Source: an uncultured Bacteroidia bacterium
Lineage (GTDB): Bacteria > Bacteroidota > Bacteroidia > Bacteroidales > UBA932
Length of the DNA: 64,000 nucleotides
Assembly (NCBI GenBank): GCA_902768665.1
Contig: CACXMA010000004.1
Location: 45,375-109,374, forward strand
Direction of reading: 5' to 3'
Shown: positions 47,360-56,316 of the stretch, one piece after another
Numbering within the stretch: position 1 is the stretch's first letter
Layout: each line of letters begins with the position of its first letter
Position numbers and translations under genes: made by a program
Notes under the pieces: generated by a model
What the model was told of the DNA's origin: nothing
The model's database searches: none
The model's input: only the letters and a program-made list of their open reading frames with translations

Positions 47360-48700
47360 ATGAAACGCCTCCTTCCGCTTCTCCTGTCTCTCTGCCTGCC
47401 CCTTTTCGCGCTTGCGCAGGAAGTCTCCTTCGACCGGTATTTCTCCGACGCCACGCTGCGGCTGGACTATGTCTTTTGCGGCGATGCGTCGCATCAGACC
47501 ATCTACCTCCAGGACATGGTGCGGACGGGTGACTGGGCCGGCCGGAGAAAGCACCTCGGCGAGCCGCTTCTTACCGGCAACGGGCAGATCCGCGTGCTGG
47601 AGCCCGAAACGGGCAGGGTGCTCTACGCCAGCAGTTTCTCGACGCTTTTCCAGGAATGGCAGGCGACGCCCGAGGCTGACCGGGTGCAGCGCGCCTTTGA
47701 GAACTGCTTCCAGGTCCCGTTCCCGAAGATCCCGGTGGAGGTCGAGATCTGCCTCATGGACATCCACAACAAGCCCTGTGCGACGCTCCGGCACCCCGTC
47801 CGTCCGGACGACATCCTGATCCGCCAGCAGCAGGACAACGGCTATCAGACCAAGGAACTCGCCTGGGGCGGCAGCCTCGAGGGTGCCGTCGACATCGTCA
47901 TTCTGTCGGAGGGCTACACCGCATCGCAGAGACGGAAGTTCTTTACCGACGCCGCCAGGGCCCGCGACGCCCTTTTTGCCCACGAACCTTTCGCTTCCCG
48001 GAAGGACGCCTTCAGCATCCGCGCCGTCTTCGCTCCGTCGCAGGAGTCCGGGCCGAGCCAGCCCCGCCTTAGGCAGTGGACCAACACCGCCGTCGGCAGC
48101 CACTTCGATACTTTCTATTCCGACCGTTACCTGACGACCTCCTCCATGCAGAAGGTTTATGACGCGATCGGGAACGTCCCCTTCGAGCACGTCATCGTGC
48201 TGGTGAATACGCCCGTGTACGGCGGGGGAGGCATCTACAACAACGTGACCATCATGGGCAGTGACCACGCCACCTTCGCTCCGGTGCTGGTTCATGAGTT
48301 TGGCCACGCCTTCGCCGGCCTCGCCGACGAATACGCCTATGACAGCGAGGGCAACGACAGCATCTATCCCGCCGATACGGAGCCCTGGGAGCCGAATATC
48401 ACCACGCTCCGCGACTTCGCCTCGAAGTGGCAGGACCTGCTGCCCGAGGGAACGCCCGTTCCGACGCCCGTCGACGCGATCGAGCTGCAGAAGGACGTGC
48501 GCCGCATCTGGCATACGCTGACCCCGGAGGTGAAGGCTTCCCTGAACCTGAAAATCGGTGTCTACGAAGGTGCCGGCTATCAGATGGAAGGCGTGTACAG
48601 GCCCGTACAGGAGTGCCGCATGCGCATCAACGAGTGTGAGGAGTTCTGCCCCGTCTGCACCCGCGCCATCAACGCCACGATTGATTATTATACCAAATAG
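47360..48700 (+). CDS. M64-family (IgA-peptidase-like) secreted zinc peptidase
   Basis: 446 residues from ATG 47360 (ATG 47351 also in frame). Signal peptide MKRLLPLLLSLCLPLFALA-Q. The N-terminal M64 domain (about 20-150) has beta-rich sequence. The catalytic domain contains VDIVILSEGYT and the zinc motif HEFGHAFAGLADEY (from about residue 312), the M64 signature HExxHxxxxxxDE. Bacteroidota M64 proteins are secreted peptidases related to the IgA protease of Clostridium ramosum; the substrate here is unknown. The esterase lipoprotein gene follows by one base. Confidence 0.9.
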   Translation: MKRLLPLLLSLCLPLFALAQEVSFDRYFSDATLRLDYVFCGDASHQTIYLQDMVRTGDWAGRRKHLGEPLLTGNGQIRVLEPETGRVLYASSFSTLFQEWQATPEADRVQRAFENCFQVPFPKIPVEVEICLMDIHNKPCATLRHPVRPDDILIRQQQDNGYQTKELAWGGSLEGAVDIVILSEGYTASQRRKFFTDAARARDALFAHEPFASRKDAFSIRAVFAPSQESGPSQPRLRQWTNTAVGSHFDTFYSDRYLTTSSMQKVYDAIGNVPFEHVIVLVNTPVYGGGGIYNNVTIMGSDHATFAPVLVHEFGHAFAGLADEYAYDSEGNDSIYPADTEPWEPNITTLRDFASKWQDLLPEGTPVPTPVDAIELQKDVRRIWHTLTPEVKASLNLKIGVYEGAGYQMEGVYRPVQECRMRINECEEFCPVCTRAINATIDYYTK

Positions 48701-48701
48701 C

Positions 48702-49946
48702 ATGAGAAGAAGAATCCTTTTGCCGCTGGCGGCCGCCTTGCTGCTGACCGCCTGCTCCCACAGCGAAAAGACCGCCCCGAAGCCGTCGACCGGCTACAGC
48801 GAGCCAGATCTCGGCTGGCTCTTCCTGGAGGACGGGCCCTATACCCTTTCCACGACCGTTTCGGCGGCGCCCGGTCCGGCGGATTTCGTCCTTGTTACCG
48901 ACCTCTCATTGATGGCTCCGGAGCAGGATACCGTCCTGACGGCGGATATCGTAGTCGGCGACGGGGGAGCGCTGGAGGTTCCGCTCGGCGATCTGGCCCC
49001 GGGATTCTATCAGGCGCGCCTTCGCGACACGCTACGCTGGAATATCGGCGTCCGTCCGGAAGATGTTGTGAGTGACCCCGATACGATAGACGACTTCGAG
49101 CTCTTCTGGAAGGATACCTATGCCGAGCTGGCCGGCGTCCCGATCGAGGCGGAAATGACCCCCGTCCCCGCGTGGAGCAACGACCTCCGGACCTGCTACG
49201 AGGTGCGCTACAAGAGCTTCGGCGGTGCCACTGCCGGCGGCATCATCTCCATCCCGAATGCCCCGGGCAAGTATCCCGCCCAGGTCCAGTATATGGGCTA
49301 TGGCGCCGAGCCTTTCTATTTCGATCCTTCGTCGGCGCCGGAGCGCATCGATTTTCTCGTGAGCGTGCGCGACCAGGGCATCTTCAAGGCCGGGCAGGAC
49401 CGCTGGATCGACCGCGGACTGTCGTCGAAAGAGACGTTCTACTACCGCGGCGCCTTCTGCGACGCCAAGCGGGCGCTGGATTTCCTCTTCTCGCTGGAGC
49501 AGGTGGATCCGGAGAGGGTCGTCGCGATGGGGGAGAGCCAGGGCGGTGCGCTGACGACCGTTGCCGCCGCATGGGATGACCGCCTCCAGGCCATCTCCAT
49601 CGCCGTTCCCTTCCTCGGGGACTATCCCGACTATGCCCGGATCGTCGAGTGGCCCGTCCACGAGGTCTGGGCGGCCGCCGACGCCGAGGGACTGGACCGC
49701 AGCCGGCTGATGGAGATGCTGCGCTATTTCGACATGAAGAATTTCGCCCCGCACGTCAAGTGCCCGGTCATCATGGCGTTCGGCCTCCAGGATCCGACCT
49801 GTCCGCCGCATACCAATTTCTCCATCTACAACAACCTCGGCACGGATGAGAAACGCTATCTCTGCATCCCGACCTGTGGCCACGCCATGTGGCTGGAGGC
49901 CGCCTGGCCTCCGGTGAGGGACGCTTTCCTGGCGCCTTGGCAGTGA
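48702..49946 (+). CDS. Acetyl-xylan-esterase-like (AXE1 family) lipoprotein
   Basis: 414 residues. Lipobox LLLTAC (Cys17 or so). An N-terminal beta domain to about residue 115 is followed by an AXE1/cephalosporin-deacetylase-like alpha/beta-hydrolase. The nucleophile is in AMGESQGGALT, the acid in FGLQDPTCPPHT and the His in CGHAMW. This family deacetylates sugars, often with oligosaccharide substrates. It is coupled to the M64 peptidase (1-base gap). No polysaccharide-utilisation genes lie beside it, so the substrate is open. Confidence 0.8.
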   Translation: MRRRILLPLAAALLLTACSHSEKTAPKPSTGYSEPDLGWLFLEDGPYTLSTTVSAAPGPADFVLVTDLSLMAPEQDTVLTADIVVGDGGALEVPLGDLAPGFYQARLRDTLRWNIGVRPEDVVSDPDTIDDFELFWKDTYAELAGVPIEAEMTPVPAWSNDLRTCYEVRYKSFGGATAGGIISIPNAPGKYPAQVQYMGYGAEPFYFDPSSAPERIDFLVSVRDQGIFKAGQDRWIDRGLSSKETFYYRGAFCDAKRALDFLFSLEQVDPERVVAMGESQGGALTTVAAAWDDRLQAISIAVPFLGDYPDYARIVEWPVHEVWAAADAEGLDRSRLMEMLRYFDMKNFAPHVKCPVIMAFGLQDPTCPPHTNFSIYNNLGTDEKRYLCIPTCGHAMWLEAAWPPVRDAFLAPWQ

Positions 49947-49989
49947 TTACAATCTGACAAGTTTTCTTTCTTTTTCCTTCCGGATTGCG

Positions 49990-49997
49990 TATATTTG
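49990..49997 (+). promoter_or_regulatory. Promoter -7 box of the arginine deiminase operon
   Basis: TATATTTG, full TAnnTTTG match, 26 bases before the ATG at 50024. It excludes a TTG start at 49985. Confidence 0.65.
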
Positions 49998-50023
49998 TAA
50001 GTCTAACCACAATGATTGAAAGA

Positions 50024-50935
50024 ATGGATCTCCATATTGTGAATGAAACCGCCCGGCTGCGGGAAGTCGTCCTCGGCTGGCCGGCCGGCAACGGCCCCGT
50101 GCCGACGCTGGAGGAAACCTTTGACAGCAAGTCCTATGAGTCCGTCAAGAACGGCGTCTACCCGACGGACGAGGCGATTATCCGCGAGATGGGTGCCTTC
50201 GAGGCCGTGCTGAAAAAGTACGGTGTCACGGTCTACCGCCCGAATCCCGTGGAGAACTGCAACCAGGTCTTCGCCCGCGACGTGGGTTTTGTTATCGATG
50301 ACAAGATCATCGTTTCGAATATCATCCCCGACCGTCAGGCCGAGATTGACGCATATGGCGACATCTACAGCCGGATCCACTACAAGCAGATCTACAACCT
50401 TCCCGAGGCCGTCCATGTTGAGGGCGGCGACGTGATCCCCTTCGGCAATCGCATCTTCGTCGGCCAGTACGACTTCCCGGACTATTCTTCCGTCAAGACA
50501 GCCCGCACGAACCGCCTCGCCATCGACTACCTCCGCATGATTTTCCCGGACAAGAAAATCATTCCGCTGAACCTCCGCAAGTCGGATACGGACCCTTACG
50601 AGGGCATCCTCCACCTCGACTGCACCTTCATGCCGGTCGGCCCCGATATGGCCATCATGTACCGCGAGGGCTTCATGAACCCCCGCGACGCCGACCATGT
50701 CGCCGACATCTTCGGCCGCGAAAACGTCTTCTACCTGACCCGCGAGGAGATGTACTGGATGAACTCCAACGTCTTCTCCATCGCCCCTGACGTCGTGGTC
50801 GTCGAGGAGCATTTCACCCGCCTCAAGGCCTGGCTCGAGAGCCGCGGCATGACGGTGGAGACGGTGCCTTACAGAGAAATTTCCAAGATGGGCGGCCTGC
50901 TGCGCTGCTCCACCTTACCTTTACGAAGAGACTAA
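50024..50935 (+). CDS. Amidinotransferase-fold deiminase, likely the arginine deiminase of the pathway
   Basis: 303 residues from ATG 50024 (ATG 50012 also in frame). The guanidino-modifying fold is shown by FARD (83-86), EGGDV (133-137), HLDC (His198) and the C-terminal nucleophile Cys295 in GGLLRCST. The size is that of dimethylarginine dimethylaminohydrolase or citrulline-type hydrolases, not of classical ArcA (about 400 residues with a helical insert). The next two genes are carbamate kinase and ornithine carbamoyltransferase, so arginine to citrulline is the likely reaction. A dimethylarginine or other guanidine substrate cannot be excluded. Confidence 0.78.
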   Translation: MDLHIVNETARLREVVLGWPAGNGPVPTLEETFDSKSYESVKNGVYPTDEAIIREMGAFEAVLKKYGVTVYRPNPVENCNQVFARDVGFVIDDKIIVSNIIPDRQAEIDAYGDIYSRIHYKQIYNLPEAVHVEGGDVIPFGNRIFVGQYDFPDYSSVKTARTNRLAIDYLRMIFPDKKIIPLNLRKSDTDPYEGILHLDCTFMPVGPDMAIMYREGFMNPRDADHVADIFGRENVFYLTREEMYWMNSNVFSIAPDVVVVEEHFTRLKAWLESRGMTVETVPYREISKMGGLLRCSTLPLRRD

Positions 50936-50949
50936 TCCTTTTTCTTCCT

Positions 50950-51873
50950 ATGAACCAGAAACTAGCCATGGTCGCCTTTGGCGGCAATGCGCTCCTCCGC
51001 GCCGGACAGAAGGGCACGTATGAGGAGCAGCTTGAGAATGTCGAACGCACCTGCGGACAGCTCCGCCACCTCATCGAGCGGGGCTACGACCTCGTTATCG
51101 GCCACGGCAACGGCCCCCAGGTCGGCAATGTCATGCTCCAGCACGAGGCCGGCCGCCAGCAGTTCGGCCTTCCCGCAATGCCGATGGATTTCTGCGGCGC
51201 GGAGACCCAGGGCTCCATCGCCTACATGATCGAGACCGGCCTGGAGAAAGTGCTCCGCAGCGCCGGCATCGACCGCCATGTCGTCTCCGTCGTGACCCGG
51301 GTCGAGGTGGCCGCCGACGATCCGATGTTCCGGAACCCGACCAAGTTCGTCGGCCCGTATTACCCGGAGGCTCCGAAGGACGGCGCCGTCTATAAGGAGG
51401 ACCCGCGCGGTCTCGGCTGGCGCAAGGTCGTCGCATCGCCTAAGCCGGTGAAAATCAGTAATATCGACATCGTCGAGCAGCTTGCCCGTGAGGGCCATGT
51501 CGTCATCACCGTCGGTGGCGGCGGCATCCCGGTAGTCGCAACGCCGGAGGGCCACCGCGGCGTCGAGGCCGTCATCGACAAGGACCTCGCCAGCGCCCTC
51601 GCGGCCGTGACCATGAAGGCCGACGAGTTCTATATCCTGACCGACGTCCCGAAGGTCTACATCAACTACCGCAAGGACAACCAGCAGGCGCTCGGCCTCA
51701 TGAGAGTCGCCGAGGCGAAGCAGTATCTCGCCGAGGGACAGTTCGCCGAGGGCTCGATGGCCCCGAAGGTCCGCGCCGGCATCGCCTTTGTCGAGGCGGG
51801 CGGCCGGGAGTGCATCATCACGGAAGCCGCCGCCCTGGACGACCCGACCTGCGGCACCCGCATCATCGCTTAA
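50950..51873 (+). CDS. arcC: Carbamate kinase
   Basis: 307 residues. [10 protein letters not shown] at the N-terminus, [20 protein letters not shown] and the C-terminal [17 protein letters not shown] are the carbamate kinase hallmarks within the amino-acid kinase fold. It makes ATP from carbamoyl phosphate and ADP. It lies 14 bases after the deiminase gene and 19 before the carbamoyltransferase gene, giving all three steps of arginine fermentation. Confidence 0.95.
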   Translation: MNQKLAMVAFGGNALLRAGQKGTYEEQLENVERTCGQLRHLIERGYDLVIGHGNGPQVGNVMLQHEAGRQQFGLPAMPMDFCGAETQGSIAYMIETGLEKVLRSAGIDRHVVSVVTRVEVAADDPMFRNPTKFVGPYYPEAPKDGAVYKEDPRGLGWRKVVASPKPVKISNIDIVEQLAREGHVVITVGGGGIPVVATPEGHRGVEAVIDKDLASALAAVTMKADEFYILTDVPKVYINYRKDNQQALGLMRVAEAKQYLAEGQFAEGSMAPKVRAGIAFVEAGGRECIITEAAALDDPTCGTRIIA

Positions 51874-51892
51874 TCATTATACCTTAATACTT

Positions 51893-52894
51893 ATGCCTTA
51901 CAACCTCAGAAACCGCAGCTTCCTCAAGCTGCTGGACTTCAGCCCGAAGGAGATCCAGTTCCTGCTGGACCTCGCCCGCGATCTCAAACGCGCCAAGTAC
52001 ACCGGCACCGAGCAGCCGACCCTCAAGGGCAAGAACATCGCCCTGATTTTCGAAAAGACCTCCACGCGCACCCGCTGCGCCTTCGAGACGGCCGCCTATG
52101 ACCAGGGCGCCCACGTGACCTACCTCGGCCCGACGGGTTCCCAGATCGGCGTGAAGGAGTCCATGAAGGACACCGCCCGTGTCCTCGGCCGCATGTATGA
52201 CGGCATCGAATACCGCGGCTTCGCGCAGAAGACCGTCGAGGAGCTCGCCGCCTATGCCGGCGTGCCCGTCTGGAACGGTCTGACGAACGAATTCCATCCG
52301 ACGCAGATCCTCGCCGACTTCCTGACGATGTCCGAGCATGTCGACAAGCCGCTCAGCCAGGTGTCCTATGCCTACCTCGGCGACGCCCGTTTCAACATGG
52401 GCAACTCGCTCCTTGTCGGCGGTGCCAAGATGGGCATGGATGTCAGAATCGTGGCCCCGAAGGCCCTCCAGCCCGCCAAGGAACTGGTGGACGAGTGCAT
52501 GGCCATCGCCAAGGAGACCGGCGCCCGCATCACCATCACCGACGACCCCAAGGCCGGCGTCAAGGGTTGCGACTTCCTCTATACCGACGTCTGGGTTTCC
52601 ATGGGTGAGCCCGCCGAGGTCTGGGCCGAGCGCATCGCCATGCTGAAGCCTTACCAGGTCAACAAGGAGCTCATGGCCGCGACCGGCAACCCCAAGTGCA
52701 AGTTTATGCACTGCCTCCCGGCCTACCACAACCTCGAGACGCAGGTCGGCCGCGACGTCCACAAGCAGTTCGGCCTCGACGGCATCGAGGTCACGGAGGA
52801 CGTCTTCGAGAGCGAGAACAGCATCGTCTTCGACGAGGCCGAGAACCGCATGCACACCATCAAGGCCGTCATGGTCGCCACCCTTGGCGACTAA
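51893..52894 (+). CDS. argF: Ornithine carbamoyltransferase
   Basis: 333 residues from ATG 51893; an in-frame extension to 51788 would run through arcC and is rejected. The carbamoyl-phosphate loop is STRTR (57-61), ornithine site HCLPAYHN (about 272-279) and DVWVSMGEP. Standard OTCase length. In this operon it probably runs in the catabolic direction, splitting citrulline to ornithine and carbamoyl phosphate. No arginine/ornithine antiporter gene is in the window. Confidence 0.95.
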   Translation: MPYNLRNRSFLKLLDFSPKEIQFLLDLARDLKRAKYTGTEQPTLKGKNIALIFEKTSTRTRCAFETAAYDQGAHVTYLGPTGSQIGVKESMKDTARVLGRMYDGIEYRGFAQKTVEELAAYAGVPVWNGLTNEFHPTQILADFLTMSEHVDKPLSQVSYAYLGDARFNMGNSLLVGGAKMGMDVRIVAPKALQPAKELVDECMAIAKETGARITITDDPKAGVKGCDFLYTDVWVSMGEPAEVWAERIAMLKPYQVNKELMAATGNPKCKFMHCLPAYHNLETQVGRDVHKQFGLDGIEVTEDVFESENSIVFDEAENRMHTIKAVMVATLGD

Positions 52895-52918
52895 TTTTTA
52901 ACTGGAAGTGCAAAAAAA

Positions 52919-52949
52919 TTTGGAGATTCAAAAAAAATACGTACCTTTG
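52919..52949 (+). promoter_or_regulatory. Promoter of tRNA-Glu
   Basis: TTTG at 52919-52922 and TACCTTTG at 52942-52949 with 19 bases between, 11 bases before the mature tRNA: full consensus and a good reference promoter for this genome. Confidence 0.8.
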
Positions 52950-52960
52950 CACTCCCAACT

Positions 52961-53035
52961 GCTGGGTTCGTATAACGGTTAGTACTCGAGATTCTCAATC
53001 TCGCAATAGGAGTTCGATTCTCCTACCCAGTACCA
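52961..53035 (+). tRNA. tRNA-Glu (anticodon CTC), CCA encoded
   Basis: A 75-base cloverleaf. Acceptor GCTGGGT pairs with ACCCAGT (first pair G-T). D-loop GTATAACGGTTAGTAC. Anticodon arm CGAGA-TTCTCAA-TCTCG with anticodon CTC. T-arm TAGGAG-TTCGATT-CTCCTA type, then discriminator A and encoded CCA. It has its own promoter and terminator. Confidence 0.92.
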
Positions 53036-53069
53036 AAGAGACTTGCTGCAAGGCGAGTCTCTTTTTTTT
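53035..53069 (+). terminator. Rho-independent terminator of tRNA-Glu
   Basis: AAAGAGACTTGC (53035-53046) pairs with GCGAGTCTCTTT (53053-53064) with one G-T pair, loop TGCAAG, then a T tract of eight. Confidence 0.85.
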
Positions 53070-53084
53070 GTGCCAAATATTACG

Positions 53085-53092
53085 TATCTTCG
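53085..53092 (+). promoter_or_regulatory. Near-consensus promoter box of pncA
   Basis: TATCTTCG differs from TAnnTTTG at one position and lies 22 bases before the ATG at 53114, just after the tRNA terminator. Confidence 0.45.
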
Positions 53093-53113
53093 TACGATTA
53101 AAACCTTTCGCTT

Positions 53114-53722
53114 ATGAAGATGCCTAAAGATGCGGCCATCGTCGTGGTGGACATGCTCTACGACTTCATTGACGGATCGATGGCTTGCGCCCATGCCGAG
53201 CCGGCCGTCGCCAGGGCGCTCGAGCTCCTGCGGCAGAATTCCGCCGCTACGGAGGACGGTGACGCCGAGGAAATCATCCAGGGCGGGGGAAGTCTCCCCG
53301 TGCTTTTCGTCTGTGACTCCCATCCGGCCGACCACTGCTCTTTCGCGGAGCAGGGGGGACCGTGGCCGCCCCACTGCGTCAGCGGGACGCGCGGCGCCGA
53401 GATCCACGACGACCTCAAGCCTTTTGCCGACGAAGCCTGCATCTTCCGCAAAGGCTGCGACAAGACGCTCGAGCAGTACTCGGGCTTCGAAGGCCGCAAC
53501 GCCGCCGGCCAGTCCCTCGCCGAGGTGCTGGAAATCCTCGACGTGCGGAGCGTGCTGGTTGTCGGCATCGCGACGGAATTCTGTGTCCGCAACACGGCTG
53601 AGGACCTGTTGAAGGCCGGTTTCCCGGTCACGGTCCTGGAGGAGGCGCTCGCTTATGTCGATTACAAGGGACATCTCGAGGCCCTCGATGCCATGAAAGA
53701 AGAAGGAATCAAAATTCAATAG
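53114..53722 (+). CDS. pncA: Nicotinamidase (isochorismatase fold)
   Basis: 202 residues. The catalytic triad is Asp13 (VVDMLYDF), Lys113 (FRKGCDK) and Cys157 (GIATEFCVRNTA). Metal ligands Asp68, His70 and His74 are in CDSHPADH. This full set identifies nicotinamidase rather than a generic isochorismatase hydrolase. It converts nicotinamide to nicotinate for NAD salvage, complementing the PnuC route at the start of the window. glmM follows after three bases. Confidence 0.9.
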   Translation: MKMPKDAAIVVVDMLYDFIDGSMACAHAEPAVARALELLRQNSAATEDGDAEEIIQGGGSLPVLFVCDSHPADHCSFAEQGGPWPPHCVSGTRGAEIHDDLKPFADEACIFRKGCDKTLEQYSGFEGRNAAGQSLAEVLEILDVRSVLVVGIATEFCVRNTAEDLLKAGFPVTVLEEALAYVDYKGHLEALDAMKEEGIKIQ

Positions 53723-53725
53723 ACT

Positions 53726-55138
53726 ATGACGCTCATCAAATCCATTTCCGGTATCCGCGGCACCATCGGCGGCGCCCCCGGCAACGCACTGACCCCCATT
53801 GACATCGTCAAGTTTACCTATGCCTATGCGGCGACACTCCCGCAGCGCAAACCGACCCCGAACGGCGAGCGCTACAAGGTGGTCGTCGGCAAGGATGCGC
53901 GCCTGAGCGGCGACATGGTCGAGCAGCTTGTGGTCGGCACCCTGATCAGCTGCGGCATCGACGTCGTCAAATGCGGCTTCGCATCGACCCCTACGACCGA
54001 AATGGCCGTTCTCTTCGCCAAGGCCGACGGCGGCATCATCCTCACCGCCTCGCATAACCCGCGCCAGTGGAACGCCCTCAAGCTCCTCAACGACAAGGGC
54101 GAATTCCTCACCGCCGTGGAAGGCCAGGCCGTCCTGGACCTCGCCGCCAGCGAGAACTTCGACTTCGCGCCCGTCGAAGCCCTCGGCAACATCGAGGAGG
54201 AAGACTTCACGGACAAGCATCTCGACGCCGTCCTGGCGCTGGAGGCCGTTGACGTCCCCGCCATCAAGGCCGCGAACTTCAAGGTGGTCGTCGATGCGGT
54301 CAATTCCGTCGGCGGCATCATCATGCCCCGCCTCCTCGAGCGTCTCGGCGTGAAGTGCATCTGCCTCAACTGCGAGCCTACGGGCGAATTCGCCCACAAT
54401 CCCGAGCCGCTCCCGAAGAACCTCGTCGAGCTCAGCGAGACCGTCGTCCGCGAGAAGGCGGACCTCGGCGTCAGCGTCGACCCGGACGTGGACCGTCTCG
54501 CCTTCATCTGCGAGAACGGCGAAGCCTTCGTCGAGGAGTACACGCTCGTTTCCGTCGCGGACTACCTCTGCGAACTGGCCGAGAAGGCCGGCAAGCCCAT
54601 CGCCACCGTCTCCAACCTCAGCTCCAGCCGGGCCCTCCGCGATGTGACCGAGGCCCATGGCGGCAAGTATTACGCTTCCGCGGTCGGTGAGGTCAACGTC
54701 ACGACCCTCATGCACAAGGTCGGCGCCCTGATCGGCGGCGAAGGCAACGGCGGCGTCATCTATCCCGCGATCCATGCCGGTCGCGACGCCATGGTCGGCG
54801 TGGCGCTGTTCCTCAGCAACCTCGCCCACAAGAAGCTCTCCGTCAGCGAGCTGAAAAAGACCTATCCTCCGTATTTCATCGCCAAGAACAAGATCGAGCT
54901 CAGCGATTCCGCCCTCATCGACAAGATCCTCAGTGAGCTCAAGAGCATCTACGCCAAGGAAGACGTCAACACGATCGACGGCGTCAAGATCAGCTTCGAG
55001 GCCAGGAAAGAGTGGGTCCACCTCCGCAAGTCCAACACCGAGCCTATTATCCGCATCTACTCCGAGGCATCGACCATGGAGCGCGCCGAGGCCCTCGGCA
55101 ACGAGGTCATCGCCGTCGCCAAGAAGATTATTGGATAG
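53726..55138 (+). CDS. glmM: Phosphoglucosamine mutase
   Basis: 470 residues. N-terminal ISGIRGTIGG, phosphoserine loop LTASHNPRQWN (Ser about 109), metal loop SVDPDVDRLAF, sugar loop GGEGNGGVIYP and phosphate loop RKSNTEPIIRIYSEA. GEGNGG in place of GEESG is the GlmM/archaeal-like pattern seen in Bacteroidota. It makes glucosamine 1-phosphate for UDP-GlcNAc and the cell wall. It is co-directional with pncA and is followed by a large hairpin. Confidence 0.88.
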   Translation: MTLIKSISGIRGTIGGAPGNALTPIDIVKFTYAYAATLPQRKPTPNGERYKVVVGKDARLSGDMVEQLVVGTLISCGIDVVKCGFASTPTTEMAVLFAKADGGIILTASHNPRQWNALKLLNDKGEFLTAVEGQAVLDLAASENFDFAPVEALGNIEEEDFTDKHLDAVLALEAVDVPAIKAANFKVVVDAVNSVGGIIMPRLLERLGVKCICLNCEPTGEFAHNPEPLPKNLVELSETVVREKADLGVSVDPDVDRLAFICENGEAFVEEYTLVSVADYLCELAEKAGKPIATVSNLSSSRALRDVTEAHGGKYYASAVGEVNVTTLMHKVGALIGGEGNGGVIYPAIHAGRDAMVGVALFLSNLAHKKLSVSELKKTYPPYFIAKNKIELSDSALIDKILSELKSIYAKEDVNTIDGVKISFEARKEWVHLRKSNTEPIIRIYSEASTMERAEALGNEVIAVAKKIIG

Positions 55139-55152
55139 TATTTTGCTTCTGA

Positions 55153-55236
55153 GCGTCGGCTGGCTGCCGTGAAGGGCATTTGCCCGGAATAGGGTCGCCG
55201 CAAGGCGATTTGCCCTGAACGGCAGCCTGCCGACGC
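55153..55236. repeat. 84-base structured inverted repeat containing a dispersed repeat core
   Basis: The arms 55153-55170 and 55219-55236 (GCGTCGGC-T-GGCTGCCGT and its complement) pair at 17 of 18 positions, with one T-T mismatch. The interior forms two more hairpins: GGGC-ATTT-GCCC (55174-55185) and AGGG-TCGCC-GCAA-GGCGA-...-CCCT with a GNRA-type loop. The inner 55183-55218 matches 20679-20713 in the methyltransferase gene. The gap runs from glmM (55138) to the next start at 55249. It may act as a terminator, but there is no T run. Confidence 0.8.
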
Positions 55237-55248
55237 CTCTGTAAAGAT

Positions 55249-56316
55249 ATGTTTTCATTCCGAACCACACCCCTGGAGGACCAGCTGGACCGGGCGCTGA
55301 TGAGCGGCCGGGTCGGCTGTTTCTGCACGCAGAACTGCTGGGATACCGCCCGCGGAAGGTGGATGTATGACATCTTCCGCGAGCGGGGGAATCTCGAGGT
55401 CGTCTTCAGCCCGCGGGAGGCGGAGCTGACGCCCGGGACGAACCATATCGAGTTCGACCTCGAGCGCCTGCGCGGCCTCGATGCGGTCGTCGTGGAGATC
55501 CAGGATGTCGGCAGCCGCTACTTCAATTACACCAAGGACGTGATGCAGCTCATGGAGATGCTCTCGCTCCTTGGGGAAGAGGCGCCGGCGATGTATGTGG
55601 TCGACCATGTCAACGCCGCCGGACGCTATGTCGAGGGCACGATTCCCTCGGTCCGCTGTGAGATGGGCGTGCCGAAGGTGGCCCACCGCCACGGCCTGAC
55701 CCTCGGCGAACTCTGCAATCTTTACTACACCGAGATCGGCGCCCGTTTCGCCCTCCACATCATCTCCGCCGGCGCGACGCAGGCGAACCGTCTCCTGATG
55801 CCCTGGACCATCGCCCCGGCCTCGGACATCCCGGGCTTTTTCACCTGCGACCTCTATTCCGGCGGCGGTCTGTGGAACAACACGACCATCACTCCCGGCA
55901 TCGGCACTTCCAGGCCCTATGAGTATTTCGGAGCACCGTTCATCCGCCCCAATGTGGCCGACATCCTTCCGTCGCCGCAGGGGACGCTCCTGCGCCCGTG
56001 TTCCTTCACGCCTGCGACCGGCCGCTATGCCGGCGAGCGCTGCTTCGGCTACCAGATCCTCCTGACCCCCGGCGTGCCGTACCATTCCCTGCTGCATACG
56101 CTCCAACTGATGCGCTATTTCACGGAGCATTACTCCCAGTTCGAGATCGAGGACGCCTTCTGGATCAAGCTGGCGGACCCGGTGCTGGCCGATTATCTCG
56201 GCGGCGTGATCTCGTTCCAGGATGCTCGCGAGCACATCAAGCTCGAGGAGCAGAAATGGATCCGCAAGGCCAAACGCTTCACCCTCTACGACGATGAGCC
56301 CAGACGCATTAAATAG
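55249..56316 (+). CDS. DUF1343 protein, NamZ-like exo-beta-N-acetylmuramidase family
   Basis: 355 residues. Family motifs are VVVEIQDVGSRYFNYTKDV, YVVDHVNAAGRYVEGTIP, HRHGLTLGELCNLYYTEIG and GLWNNTTITPGIGTSRPYE. DUF1343/NamZ enzymes remove terminal MurNAc from peptidoglycan fragments and are common in Bacteroidota. There is no signal peptide at this start, so it may be cytoplasmic (muropeptide recycling, fitting its position after glmM) or the start may be further in. The end overlaps the next gene's likely start by 23 bases. Confidence 0.8.
   Translation: MFSFRTTPLEDQLDRALMSGRVGCFCTQNCWDTARGRWMYDIFRERGNLEVVFSPREAELTPGTNHIEFDLERLRGLDAVVVEIQDVGSRYFNYTKDVMQLMEMLSLLGEEAPAMYVVDHVNAAGRYVEGTIPSVRCEMGVPKVAHRHGLTLGELCNLYYTEIGARFALHIISAGATQANRLLMPWTIAPASDIPGFFTCDLYSGGGLWNNTTITPGIGTSRPYEYFGAPFIRPNVADILPSPQGTLLRPCSFTPATGRYAGERCFGYQILLTPGVPYHSLLHTLQLMRYFTEHYSQFEIEDAFWIKLADPVLADYLGGVISFQDAREHIKLEEQKWIRKAKRFTLYDDEPRRIK

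Noticed and set aside
49985-50023. TTG start at 49985 for the deiminase
   Set aside because: It lies before the promoter box at 49990-49997, so it would not be in the transcript.
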